Below are positions 1 to 12,318 of a DNA stretch of 64,000 nucleotides, piece after piece (the stretch's first letter is position 1; the number at the start of each line of letters is the position of its first letter). The notes beneath the pieces were generated by a model. The model worked only from the letters and a program-made list of their open reading frames with translations. It was not told the origin of the DNA and made no database searches. The position numbers and the translations under genes were made by a program. Source of the stretch: Piscicola geometra (lineage: Eukaryota > Annelida > Clitellata > Hirudinida > Piscicolidae); the NCBI GenBank assembly GCA_943735955.1, contig OX030955.1, forward strand, positions 15,199,083 to 15,263,082, given 5' to 3'.

Positions 1-3000
1 AATAAATTATTATTTTGAAATTTATATAGTTCAAAATGGCTCAGTTTTTGAAGTGAACTTAAAAAAATAATCCCTTCAACAAATCCGATGTTTCCTATTT
101 AAACTAAAATTTTCTTGAAACTACGAAAGAGCATAAAACATTTACAATCATAGTTGAATTGAATGGAAATTACTATAAAGATCCGTTTCGCATTTTAAGA
201 ACGAGATAATTCTTTTAAAAAGCGTTAGAAATCTATAAATTTAACTTGAAGAAAACCTAAACATGACGCAGGGGCGCCAATCACTCTATAAAAGCTGGGA
301 GAAAATATTCTTCCCTAGTCATTTCCGATGTTGGTTTTAGTTTACGAGTTGATTTGAGTGAAGATCAATTTTCATACTTTTAATAACTTATTTTTATTTA
401 TCTGAGCAAGATGTGATTTCAACTGTATGCCTAGAAGTCGTAGCGAATTGAATCTATAGAATATTTTTTTACCTTTGCAGATTTATAGATAAACCCTTGA
501 AAGAACCTATTTGTAGTTTTAATAATTCAAAAGCTTCAAAACCAGTCTCAACTGATGAATTAAAACAATCAGAACTGAAGATATGGAAATTTATATACCC
601 TGTTTTTGTATAGCAATAAAATGTAACTCTTCAATGGGCACCGACTTGAATGTAGCGCGATTTCAATGTGCGAAGTCTTCAACGTAAACAATTGTAACCA
701 AAGATAAGAGAAAAACGGTTCATCACTGGTATGATAAAACTAAAGAAATTAGCTTTTAAAAAATCAAGTTTGTATTTTCTTACTACTGCAAAAATTCTTC
801 AGTTAAACTTATTTAGAATTACGTGAAGTAAAGGTTTTATGAAATGCACCAAGACACATTTACTACTCCTTACTATTTTTAAAATTTTTAACATAAACTA
901 AATCTTTTACATTTTAAAAATATGTTGCTATGAACAGAAAAATTCAGAACGAGAAAAGGAACCATTGGAGTTTTAAATCAATAGTTCTAACTGTAGAAAC
1001 AACTTTTACTAAAGAAGTATTTTCATAGAAATGAACTATTTGATATAAATCCTCCAGTCTGACAGATACTAAGACCAACACAGTATTTTGAGCTAAATGT
1101 TAATCTCTTAAAAAAAGAATAAGTGAGTGTAAATGCGAGCTACTAAGATGCGGAAATTAAAATAGCATACATCATTAGAGGTTTTAATAATTTATTGAAG
1201 CAAAAAATGCGATAGTTTTTTTAATACTTTGTGAAAATGACTGCTTTGCATGGATATTTTTTGTCTGCCTTTTGTTATTGGAGTATAATTGTGGTGAGTC
1301 GATAGTGATTTCATGGGACAAAAGGCTTAATGATGTGCGTAAAAAAGTCTGAAATCAAAAATTCTCAGTTGAAAAGGCATAAAACAATCTGATTAGAAGA
1401 TAAACGAAGATTTAAAAAAACATCAATAAGAAAATTTTAAAAACATAAAAATATTTTTAATGAAAAAATTAAACAAAACCGGAAATAATAAGAATGGTAG
1501 ATATTATAAGGAGCAAGATCAGAAGCAACTAAAAAGATTCAATGCTTTTGGTGTATGTTTTGTTGTTGCTTGGACAAAGATTTATTCAATGCACAGGTAT
1601 CAAGTATCAATGTTTATTTTTGCTTGTTGCGCCCATTACTTTTGTTCTTTTGAGAATGAAATGGGTATTGGCTATTAAAAATATATAGAGATTGCTGAAT
1701 TTTATCAAAATATTAAAACACCGCTCTAAACCACAAATAAATAATAAAAGCCTCAAATTTAAGTCTCCGTATTTTAGTTTTTTTCTTTATTGAACAAGGC
1801 ATGATCAATATTTATTTAAATTATTTTTTTCCATTACTAAAATAATCATTTGATGTGTTGACTATTCTATTTGTGTTGTATTTATAGCTTTTAGCTTTAC
1901 ATACACTCTTTCCGCAAGTGAGGAAGACCTACGTGATTTGTAAAAGTAATGTTATAGGATGAACTTGTCGCAACAAATTTTGTATCGACTTTGAAAAAGT
2001 CAAATACGAAAAGTCAAGATAATTTTTTCCACGCAATTTCAAAATCTGCTCTAAACGACCCTCAAATCCTCTGGTCTTCAGAATCTTCCTTTACTTCAAC
2101 AAAAGTAAAAAAATGAATATATTTCAAAAAAAACTCAGCTCTGAAAATGCCATTTTAAGTTCGTTGCAAAAAAGATATATCTCACGATCATATACTATTT
2201 TAGCCATCTATAATATTTGTGCGTGGTACCTAGCGCCTGAAATCATATGCCTAACGTTGCGTCATCACCAAGAAATAGGATTAACAGTACGAAAAATGTA
2301 AGATAAGTGTTTAGCGACTGTTGGAATTTGAAACATGAATGAGCAAACCCTATAATGTGTTTGTGGACTGATTCCCTTGAAACAGCTACAAATTTTATTT
2401 TATCATTTGGGATTTCAGCACTCAGCAAAATTTATACAAAACTTCACTAACTTCTCGAAAAACATCACTTACTTTAACTAGAAATTTTTTTTATATTGTT
2501 TTTCTAAATTTTATAAAATAATGTTTGTTAGTTTAAATCTTTTTGGACAAAAAAACCTATTTAAAAAAAAAAACAAAAGACAATAAAATTTTCCAGAAAA
2601 TGCAAGATATTACAAAACTTTCTTGGTATGCGAGGCCCTCGCATTGCGAGGCTAGTGATTATTAAAATATTCGAATCAACTTTCTTGATTTTAAAAATGC
2701 TATGTTTTAAAATAAGTTGACAAAAATTGTAAAGAATAAAAATGTTAAATTAGTTATGAAATAGTTAGAAAAAATAAGAAAAAAAACTTAGTTTTACATT
2801 TTTTATTATCTGTATTAGAACATTTTTAATAAATTACATTTATTATTGAGTTTTCCAAAAGATCCAGATCAACAATATTTTCGACAAATTTATTTACAGA
2901 AAAATCTATTCCACAAATATTTTTTTTCTCTGCAAAACAAAAACATCCAAACTATTTTTTTGTTTTTCATGGTAAAATCCTATAAATAAACATAATCTTT

Positions 3001-3962
3001 ATCTTGCTTTCTATCAATATCATTTTAAAAAAATACTAGTTAATAAAATATGGAAACATTTTAAATTTATAAACAAATATTGAATTGACAAATGTTAAAG
3101 CCTTCGACATCATTAGATTAATGCAGATTGCGACATATGAATGCCCAATTCACGAAGAAGTCACCGCACAAATCAAAACACTTGAAAAGTTTTTTTTCAT
3201 TTCTAAAAAAACAAAAAAACAAACTAATTCTCAATGGAATGAAAAGTTTATATTTTGAAAGCAAACTCTAAGATATATACGCAAACATGAACGTCAGTCC
3301 CAGTGCTTTATGACGGATGTGTCATGCAGCGGCCGTGAAGAGGAGTATTACAAGCTGTTGGCTCGAAACAACAGTCATACGCTGTGTTAGCGGTGGATGC
3401 GGTAGTTAGAAAGGTAAGAAATAAGATAAAAGTAAAGATGATTATAGAATGAGAACTAAACTGGCTATAATAGAAATATTTTCATGAATGTAGCGTTGAT
3501 AATTATATAAATGGTAAAAAATAAATTGAAACATTCAAATTTGGAATTCGCACTCAGCTAATTAATTACTTTGACCAGATTTCATTTTCTCAGAAAGACG
3601 CTTAAATTTAACGAACAAGAAAATTGTATTTAAAAAACTATTTTTAATTTAATATAAGTATATTCAAATTTTAATTTAATTTCAAAGTATTTTTTGAGAA
3701 TGCATGCAAAAGTCAACTTCTTCAAAAACTAAAAAAGCAATTTAAACGTTTGCCAAGTAATATTTCAAAGTGATAAAGCTGTTGACAAAAACGTTTTCAA
3801 ATAAGCTCGCTTGCTTCCGAAAATATAGTTTTTTAAAGATTTGAAATTCAAAACAGGTGTTAAATACCTAAATATCACTAAAACTTTTACAATTTTAAAT
3901 TTATTTTCCTTTTTAAAAGCAATTTATTTGTTTAAAATTCAATTTTTTCTTACAACACACAG
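1..3962. other. AT-rich 5' flank or intron
   Basis: Apart from the TATA candidate and weak 60-70-codon ORFs at 1460-1678 and 2113-2301, nothing is supported. A GC-richer patch at 3290-3420 ends in a donor-like AAG|GTAAGA, but its frame contains a stop in the phase exon 1 requires, so at most it could be untranslated. Confidence 0.5.
270..325 (+). promoter_or_regulatory. TATA-type core promoter candidate
   Basis: CCAAT at 278-282 is followed by TATAAAAG at 287-294 in an unusually GC-rich patch, with a TAGTCATT initiator-like site about 30 bp downstream. Position and strand would suit the receptor gene or its 5' UTR, but no exon was traced to it. TATAAAAG will also occur by chance in AT-rich DNA. 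Confidence 0.25.
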
Positions 3963-4115
3963 GTTCCATATTTGACGAAACAACTCAAGGTAACTGCAGA
4001 GAAGGTTTCAAGTTTGAAGTGGCGCGCTACAACAATCGATCTGATTCCTACTTCAAGATGGACTCTCTCGAGAAGATCACTCTGTCCTCCAACCAGTTCA
4101 ACTTCTCAAAAACTG
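3963..4115 (+). CDS. GRIA-like: GluA-like exon 1 of those visible (ATD start)
   Basis: The acceptor AG is at 3961-3962 and the donor GTAAAA follows at 4116. The exon begins with two bases of a split codon and ends with one. It encodes SIFDETTQGNCREGFKFEV and on to FNFSKT, matching the G-x-[IL]-F-D/P opening of mature iGluR ATDs. N-glycosylation sequons NRS and NFS are present. An upstream exon must supply the signal peptide and one base of the split Gly codon. Confidence 0.8.
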
Positions 4116-7100
4116 GTAAAAATGTCTTTGAGGATAATCTCCTCTATTAGTATTCTTTATAAAAAAATTTAAAAAATAAAATAGTTACTTTTTTATATAT
4201 TCGCTTTTTAGTTTGCGCTATTTTCTAACTTTTCCTTCCTTTAACTCTGCTTTATGATAAGACCACCACCAAAGTTTCAATTCATTTACAGACGCCTAAT
4301 TGGCTTTATATCTTCAAACTGCCTTTTATAAAATATTTTGTTAGTAAATTGAGTTTAAATATTATAGGCAGTGAAACAAACTATTGAAATAATTTGAAAG
4401 TTTAAAATCTTAATAAAGTAAACATATTAATGTATAAATAACTTCAGCTTCAATCAAGCTTCTAATCATGAGATTTCATGGATTTGCGCAAGGGCAGAAG
4501 CAATTGACAGGTAGATTTCCCGGCACTTGTATACGCAGTCTTGGTGTTAATGATGGCCATTAGTCTGTTAAAACAGGCGTTAGAAGATTAGGCTAACAAG
4601 CCTTTAATGCCAGTGTTTTCAGTGCTAACTGAAGATTGACAGTGAAATGAAGCCACGTTGAAGTTGTGTGATTTTTTCTTCATGTTAAAAAGCTAGTTTT
4701 TTTTTTATAATAAAATATTTCTGCCAAAAATTCGTAGAAATTAGCCATCTTTGCCATGGGAGTCATCAAAGAAAACTATTCTTGGTTTAGAGGGTAGGCA
4801 GAACGCAGTGGCAGCGGATTGGACTGATTTACGACACGCAGAGCACTTCATAAATCTGCCACAAGTAGTAGATTTGTTCTGAAGAGGTTGTATTCTTGTA
4901 ATGCAAGTTACTCTTGCTGATTGTATATTGTTTCCCAGTAAGCATCTAACTCCTTGCTTTGAATTATTTTCATGAAATGGGTTTACACACAAGTGCAGTG
5001 GGGGATGAAAAATCCAGATATTCAATATATTCATATAAAAAAGTCATTCTAAAATTATCAATAAAAAAAGTGTCAACAGATAATTTTCAACAGTTGATTT
5101 AAAAAATTAAATTTTGATTGTATTAATAGAAATTTACTTAAATATATTTCGAGTATTTAAATTAAACTTTTCATTAACTAAAAAACTATTGAAATTAGGT
5201 ATTAAGTTAAGAAATTTGATCTTGGTCACCATAAGGGCAGCAATATTCTAATCAACTTTAAAAAAAGAAACTTTTTAAAAAAAGTTTCAAAAAACTAATT
5301 CAAAGAGCCTATAAATAACTATAAAAAAAATAGAAAATTTGTTACAACGTAAACACTTTTTGAAAATTGAAATATTCCGTCCGGATAATGCAAGCTTAAG
5401 CTTCGATGCCCATGGTGCAATGTAGCAGAGTTTTCAAATAAATTAAATGTAGCTTGGACTCTTATTTTTGAAACATTGAATGGATGCATATCGAGGGAGC
5501 GGAAAATCTTGGAAGTAAGATTGAAGGAACAAAAGAAATTATGTAAAAATATTGCAAGAAAAACTCATAACCTAGCTTGAAAAAGTTAAAGTTTGCTTTA
5601 TCGTGCAATAAAAATTGCTGCAAAACACTCTTTCGGAAAATTAGTTATTCTCTTGTAGCCTTCACTTTGGATAGCAACTGCTGCTGCAGGTACTCGTTTT
5701 TTTCGGGGTTGTGTATTAGTCAAAATTCAATTATAGCTAACTTTTAAAATATATTTTACATATATAAATTTGTTGTGTTTGATTATTGTAATTCATCCAT
5801 AATAGAAAAAATCGGTTAGTTTATTTATTCAATAAATGAATACATTTTTTGATCTTTAATAGTAATAAAACATTTAGATGTAAAAGATATTGATATAGAT
5901 AACAATGCATTAAAAAGTAGAGCCCCAAAGATATTAAATTGAAATAAAGGATGCAAAACACAGATTCGAAACAAATATTATCGTGTCATAATGGCGTTAA
6001 GGCAGGTGGCCTTCAATACAATACAATATAACGACGAGTATTATTAACGTGGCGTAAACCCGGACGGGCTTCAAGACCACTTCAAGATAATAAAAAATCT
6101 ATTTCGTTTTTTTAAAAAAGTAAATAATTTTGATGATTTTATTACTCGATTTTTAAAATTTTGTAATAGTGTTTATAATTCAAATTTTTTACATAAAATG
6201 ACAACTGTACACACACTTTTTTAAAAATTCACATTTTATCAAGCTCTGTTCTATTTATTATATTTACACATTTTCAACCAGTGAATTGCTGTACCACTTA
6301 TGAGTATTTTAAGCAGACTGAAACGTGGAAAATATTTCAGTATTTTTTTATAATAATCCCAGACTGAAGCGATTATAAAATTAAATTTTCTCCACATTCT
6401 CCCAAGAGGTAACACTACGCGACATGGCTATCAATTCTATTACTATGCAGCTGTGACCAAGTTTAAAACTTGTCGTGGTTTCAGCAATTGAACATTTTAT
6501 TTATGATTTTAATAATGAATTTTTTTCTAAATTTAAAACAATATTTTTTACAATAAATTAGTTTTAAAATTGAAGGCTAACTTTAATGAAAATGTTGACA
6601 TATTTTTATCATTTTTTAAACAATAATTAACATAGTTCGAAATAAAATATATTTTAAATTTGAAAATTACTTTATTGACACCATGAAAAAAAAGTTTAAA
6701 AAAAGTTTGGTAGCTTATTAATAGCTTTATTACTAGCTTTTCAAAACTATTTAATTAAAAAAATGGGAAATTAAGTTTAATTTCAAACTTTAAATTGAAA
6801 ATTAGAATTCTTAATTCGTGTTTTCTTGAATTAAATAAATCTCATGAAATAAATCATTATCATTTTTGTGAATTATTAAATTTCCCATTTCTTAATTATT
6901 ATTTCTAAATGTCAAACCTATCATACAATTGGAAATATAGCTCAAACTTCTTCAAATCACATTTTCATCATCAGATTATTTCATAATAATTCCTTTTTCA
7001 AACATACACTCTAGCTGACAGATGTCTATTTTCTCATTTGAGTGACATTGGCATTTTTTCAAAGGCATTACACATTGCTCTCATATATTTTGTTGAAAAC

Positions 7101-7171
7101 TTTATTCTTTTTAAAATCTTTTTCAAGTTTTTGCTCTTACAAAAAAACACTATTAACTTTCCATCTTACAG
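4116..7171 (+). other. Intron 1 of those visible
   Basis: Mostly AT-rich sequence without repeats I can name. A GC-richer island spans 4470-4690. On the minus strand, 4741-5034 is a 97-codon ORF with seven Cys (including CGRFMKCSAC) that resembles no family I can assign and may be a transposon scrap. Confidence 0.6.
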
Positions 7172-7624
7172 AGTGTGACATCTTTGAAAACGGAGTGTTT
7201 GTCGTGGTGACGGCCACTTCTCCAAACACTCAAGCACTTGTTGAATCGCTATGCAGGACATTCCACGTTCCACACATTATCACCTCGGAACCCACTTCTC
7301 TCGTCGCTAAGTTTGCCCTCCCTGCCCACAGCAACATTCTCTTGTCACCTGAGCTTTCAGAAATGCTCTCAAAAGGGCATGAAGAAACAAGCGATGGAAA
7401 AGATGATGTTCTTGATGAATTGCAAAGCGAAGCTACATTTAACCAACCAATGTTTCAATTACCCTCATCATTCACTCCTTCTCAACTAATTTCTTCTTCG
7501 GCATCGCATTTATCTTTTTCACCATTTTCTCTCTACTTAAGACCCAGGTTTGAAGCCGCCTACTTTGACCTCTTCAACCACCTAAAGTGGAACAGGTTTT
7601 TCTATCTCTATGACAGCCCGCAAG
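7172..7624 (+). CDS. GRIA-like: GluA-like exon 2 (ATD, with a long insertion)
   Basis: The acceptor is CTTACAG and the donor GTTTGT; the phases (2 bases in, 1 base out) fit exons 1 and 3. The start ECDIFENGVFVVVTATSP and VESLCRTFHVPHIITSEP match the ATD segment that in AMPA receptors reads like C-x(16)-C-x-x-x-HV. The end LYLRPRFEAAYFDL...FFYLYDSPQG matches the following helix and strand. Between them, about 7310-7525, lie roughly 70 extra residues rich in Ser, Glu and Asp that family members lack. The insertion is in frame and no splice sites obviously remove it. Confidence 0.88.
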
Positions 7625-8320
7625 GTTTGTTTTTTAAATGTTAACAATCATTATAATGATAATGATAATCATAATTATAAGAAGGATTATCTTTAATATA
7701 AATACTATCATCACTCTGCTTTTTATCTTAACAATGGCCTTTATTTTCATTATTATCTTTATCTTCGCAATTAACACTATCATTTTATTTTTATCTTCAG
7801 TCACTTATTGTATTTTCATTAAAGATTGAAAAATGTTTTTATATATATTTATATATATATGTATTATAAGTTAATTTAAATTTTTATCGAAAAAAATGAA
7901 CGTTAACGTGTATTCAAGTTTTATTTACATAAAAAAAACAAAGTGTAAAAAAAGATTCAAATTATAAATTGTATAAAAATTTCAAATATAATTTTAAATA
8001 ATTTTTAGAATATAACTAAAATAAAATTATATCACATTTGAGATTAATAGACGGTGTTTAGCAAGAAACAATACACCAAATGGATTGATATAATCCTATA
8101 CATTCTGCACACTCTAAGATCCATTAGAAAAGTGTCAAAACACAATAGTGTCTAACACAAGTTGAACAATTTTTTTCGGAAGCATGAATCTTCTTTTCTA
8201 AAGTGTCAGCGTTTAACAAACAATGTTTATGTAAAAGCATGGTTTACATCTAACTGAGTAGGGGTCTTCATGCCGACCACATATTTGACGAGCCGTGCTT
8301 CAACTACATAAACAGTAGAC
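7625..8320. other. Start of intron 2, low complexity
   Basis: AT-rich. Interrupted ATAAT/ATTAT runs stand at 7650-7800 and a TATATA run near 7840-7862. No gene was recognised. Confidence 0.5.
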
Positions 8321-8324
8321 GTTG

Positions 8325-11300
8325 AAATTAAAGCTATAAAAAGACCATTGGTCTCTAGATACGCAAGCAATAGAACGCATCTGGTGTCTTCGAAAAAAAC
8401 AACCGCTTAAAAAAGTTTTTCAAAAAAGTTAATTTTGATGTTAATTCAAAAACAAGAATACACCCACACGCTCAGTCAAAAAAAAGAGTCTGGCATACAA
8501 ATCCTTTGGGGTCAAGTTGACAAATTTATGTAAATTTTTATAGATTGTGTCACAAAAAATGTTCTTTCAGTTTTTCGATTTTTTGAACCATTAAAAAAAC
8601 ACAAAATTATTTTTTTTGGGATTTTTAATCTTTATATATTTTTATTGAAAATTTCATGTCATTTTTTATTTTAATGTTTGCATTAATTTGGGAATTTTGA
8701 TCTATTATTTTGCGTCACAAAACTTAATTCAAGCGTAGATGTACAATTATCAAGTAGAAGAATGAAATTAAGTTTATATCAATCTTGAAGTACTATCTTA
8801 AACTCATTTTATATAAAAATGTTTTTTTTCTGAGCCAAGCAACAAAATTGGCGAGAATATCAGTAAATCTTTACTGATAGGGACTAGTTACACAACCGAC
8901 AATAAATGGAAACATTTTTTGAATACTTATTCGCTTCATTAATTCATTATCAATAAGTTTTGAACCGTTTTATAATTTTATTTATTTAATTCACGATAAT
9001 TTTATTTTTGTTTGCCTTTAGTTTACCAAACTGTATCAATGGTAAACAGTTAATGAAGTTTAACAGGTGAAAAATGTTTAAGAAATGTAAAAAACGTACT
9101 CTTATTGCATCGAAATAAAAGTGCAACAAAAATCTTTAAGGAAAAAAACAAAAAAACAATTTGAATTAAATTCATACTTACTAGAGGGCGAAAACACTTA
9201 AGTCATTGAGAAGCCAGTCTTTAAAGCATGAATAGATTATAAAAGTGAGAACTTTTCAATTTTACTGCTCAAGTTTTTTAAACTGTCTATTTAAAAAAAC
9301 TTATTTGTTTTCGCACCTGGAAAGTGAAATTGAACTTCAAGTAAAAAATTGTACAAAGATGGTAATTGGACATAGTACAAATAAGGTAGTAGAGCAAACT
9401 GATTAGTCTAATTATTAAAAAAATGTTAAAACTGTGTTTGGAAACAATTGTTTTAACTTATAGAGTTTTTTCTGAAACACACAGCTTGATCATATTTAAT
9501 TCATGATGTAGGCTCTTACTTCCTGTTTTACCTTTTTCATAGTTCAAAATTTTTAGAATTTTTACTCTGCTATGGAGTATTTACCCTTTCTCCTTACTAT
9601 CCATAATTCAAATCCAAATAATTTCAGCAGACGCTTAGTTTTAGGTAATATTTAAAAAACTAGAATATTAAAGTTCTAATTAGCTCACTAATGTGTTAAA
9701 TGGTCCATTAGATATTTATGAATTGATTCATGATTTTCGATTAAATTTCATATTTAAGGCTTGAACAAGACTTTTTTCCTTAAATGATAGACCAGAAAAA
9801 AAGAAAAATATTTCAAAGTGTGAATGTATTGTAATTTTCGGAAATTCCATTAGGTACCAAAGGGTGTATTGATACCCAAACTTTTCTAGAAAAAATCGTG
9901 AATATTGTGGACCTTTTATTAAATTTATATGTTTTCATGTTTCAAGAAAAGTCTTTTCTATTTTCAGAAAAATTTAACTTATATTACTCATAAATAAGCA
10001 ATGAATCAGTTTACATTGAAATGTTCTGAATATTAAATATAGTAACAGATGTGGTGGTAGTAAAAAGTTTGGAAAAAAAATTACAATAAGTGTTTTCTTA
10101 AATTTAAAAAAAGTGATTAAAAAACATATTTAAACTCAATTATAGACAATTTATAATATTTTGAATGCTTCAATATTTCTACAATACATCTCTTTAACAT
10201 ATCGAAAGAATTGTTTTATAAAAAAGACCAAAAAAGTGAAAATAAAATAATTTGAATATCGAAAGAATTTGAATAAATGAATTTGTTTATATCCTTAGGA
10301 AGATAAAAAATTCTATTTCTAGTCTTAATCCGGATCTGAGGCTATGGAGAGATGCGTGCAGAGCTTTTATTTGAGTGCACTTGTACTCTCGGCGTGTATC
10401 GGAAAATACACGCACTTGCATTTGGAGGCTCTTAAACTTCTATTTCAAGTTCTTTAAAATACATTTTTTGTTTTTTTTTCTTACCACAAACATCTTTCTT
10501 TATACATTGACTATTTCAGAGATTAAAAAATTCTAAAAGTGTAAAAAGTTTTTTTTCAAACTTGAAAAACATATCATTGTTTAAGAAAAATTGAAAAATT
10601 CCAAATTAAAAATTGTACTGGGAATGTGTCTATTCCTAAACTGTGATCGACTTATTTCTTTTAAAACTTTTTTAATACTCACGATGGCAACCATTTCTCA
10701 GAACATGGGTTTAACAGAAGATTTGAAAAATCTATTATTGCGTGTTTTAGCAACATTTGAAAAACAAATATCTTCAATATGAATTGCAAAGTTTCTTAAG
10801 AATTTTTTATTAAATTTCTTTTAATTTTTATTCTTAATTTAAAATTCATAAAAACCGTCTGTAAACTTTATTTTACTTGGTAAAAAATTGCCAGGGTACT
10901 CATATCCTTTAATTAACTGATTGTTTCCTCAAATCTCTTATACTACAAAAACAAGCTTATAAATTGTGAATTTTAATTTTTGAAATCATTAATTTGAATA
11001 TTTTAATAGTTACACAATACTTTAATAATACTAACAGCTTCCAATCATGTGTTATAATGACAGCACGTTCTTTTTATTCAATCAGAATCTTCAAAGTTGA
11101 AAGTGCATCTTTTATGATGCCATTAGAAACAAGTATTTTTATTAAAATAAATATTAGTTAATTTATTTATTTCAATTTAACATTTATAACTATCTCAGGG
11201 TGGAGAATAGATTAGATCGAAGTAAAGTAGAAATGGAAAGATAACAAATACTGTTTTCTCACAGCATTATAAGATGTGATAAATGAACTGGGTTAAATCA

Positions 11301-11330
11301 GTTGTGAGCATGAGTTTGGAAAATAATTTA
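8325..11330 (+). repeat. Segmental duplication, copy 1
   Basis: Three blocks here recur in the same order and orientation about 7.7-8.1 kb downstream: 8335-8520 with 16003-16170, 10270-10460 with 18085-18280, and 11020-11330 with 19095-19450. The third includes a 33-bp stretch at 11100-11132 identical to 19195-19227, plus shared AATGACAGCACGTTC. Sequence between blocks is too diverged to align by eye. There is no coding potential. Confidence 0.75.
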
Positions 11331-11400
11331 GGAAATTATTATATAGCATTTTAGACTACACGTTATTAATTGAGTGAGTATAAAATTCTGTGTCTATATT

Positions 11401-11437
11401 ATCATCATCATCATCATCATCATCATCTCCATCGTCG

Positions 11438-11469
<32 letters not shown>

Positions 11470-11533
11470 GTCATCATCATCATCATCAGCATCATCATCA
11501 TCATCATCATCATCATCGTCATCGTCATCATCA
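11401..11533 (+). repeat. (ATC)n microsatellite
   Basis: About 44 triplet units with ATC>GTC, CTC and AGC interruptions. Poly-Asp, poly-His and poly-Ile reading frames across it are artefacts. It abuts the 3' side of the minus-strand LINE scrap at 11540-11870 and may descend from that element's tail. Confidence 0.95.
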
Positions 11534-11539
11534 AGCGGG

Positions 11540-11870
11540 TGCCGATAAGAGGTCAGAAGGAATTTAGTAGATTTGTAAAAACCGCCCATTTTAAGCCGAT
11601 TTGTATTTTGACATTTTGACAAGTGGACCCAAAATAAGATACAAGGTAATTGAAGTCACCCACGATTTCAATGTTTTGGCAGTCAATGGAGTGCTTTGTC
11701 GTCGGTGGCGAGACAGAAGGATCTGGTTCCATGAGTCGCACCTGCTTGGTCTTTTCGACATTCGTCTCTATTCTAACCACATGTGCACCAAATCTCAAAG
11801 CATGCAGCTGGGTCTGGGCTTTGACGGGTCGTTTTCAAGTAAGGCGTTATTATCAGAAAGAGTGAGGTGA
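11540..11870 (-). mobile_element. LINE reverse-transcriptase fragment
   Basis: The minus-strand frame reads ETNVEKTKQVRLMEPDPS then IEIVGDFNYLVSYFGSTC, the post-catalytic segment of LINE reverse transcriptases (thumb region, FxYLGS motif). It is a small piece without the ADD box, followed on its 3' side by the (GAT)n array. It is distinct in sequence from LINE-1 and LINE-2. Confidence 0.6.
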
Positions 11871-12127
11871 CAAACTCTCTCAAGCAAACGTGCTGTGTAG
11901 CAATGAGGATGACTCGGTGCTGATTAGGTTGTTCGCTTGCGCTTGTCTTTGTTTATCCTCTTCGAGTGTGTGACATACCTAAACTCGCAGACAATTTCGT
12001 ATTACAACATAATGAATAGAATCGGATTTATAACATCTGCTTTATTTGTAGCAATTTCTTTATCAAAACTTGATCTAAATATTATAGTATATTTTATTTA
12101 CACAGAATAAATACTTTACCAAGTACC

Positions 12128-12283
12128 AGGGGCGGCAAATATTGCTGCACATTTTATGGGGCCCTAATCAGCATGGACAGCGATCTTGGTGGGTCCTGGG
12201 GTCCAAACCATTAAAATGGACCTTTCAATACCAAAAAGAGGTAAGGTCTGGACCCCAGAAACCCTCCCGAATCGCCGCCTATG
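12128..12283. mobile_element. Small TIR element (MITE-like)
   Basis: About 156 bp bounded by AGGGGCGGC on the left and, inverted, ATAGGCGGCGATT on the right, with an internal GGGTCCTGGGGTCC core. A related core and left end occur at 21714-22008. It has no ORF of its own. Confidence 0.5.
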
Positions 12284-12318
12284 CTAACTACAATAATCAA
12301 TTAAATTGTTGTTGGCAT

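Noticed and set aside
3290..3420. Signal-peptide exon of the receptor
   Set aside because: A donor-like AAG|GTAAGA is present, but the phase needed by exon 1 meets a TAG just before it and no hydrophobic signal is encoded.
4741..5034. piggyBac Cys-rich domain on the minus strand
   Set aside because: PLHLCVNPFHE is reminiscent of such domains, but the Cys pairs are in the wrong order and spacing.
11356..11622. Poly-Asp, poly-His and poly-Ile frames
   Set aside because: Products of the (ATC)n array.
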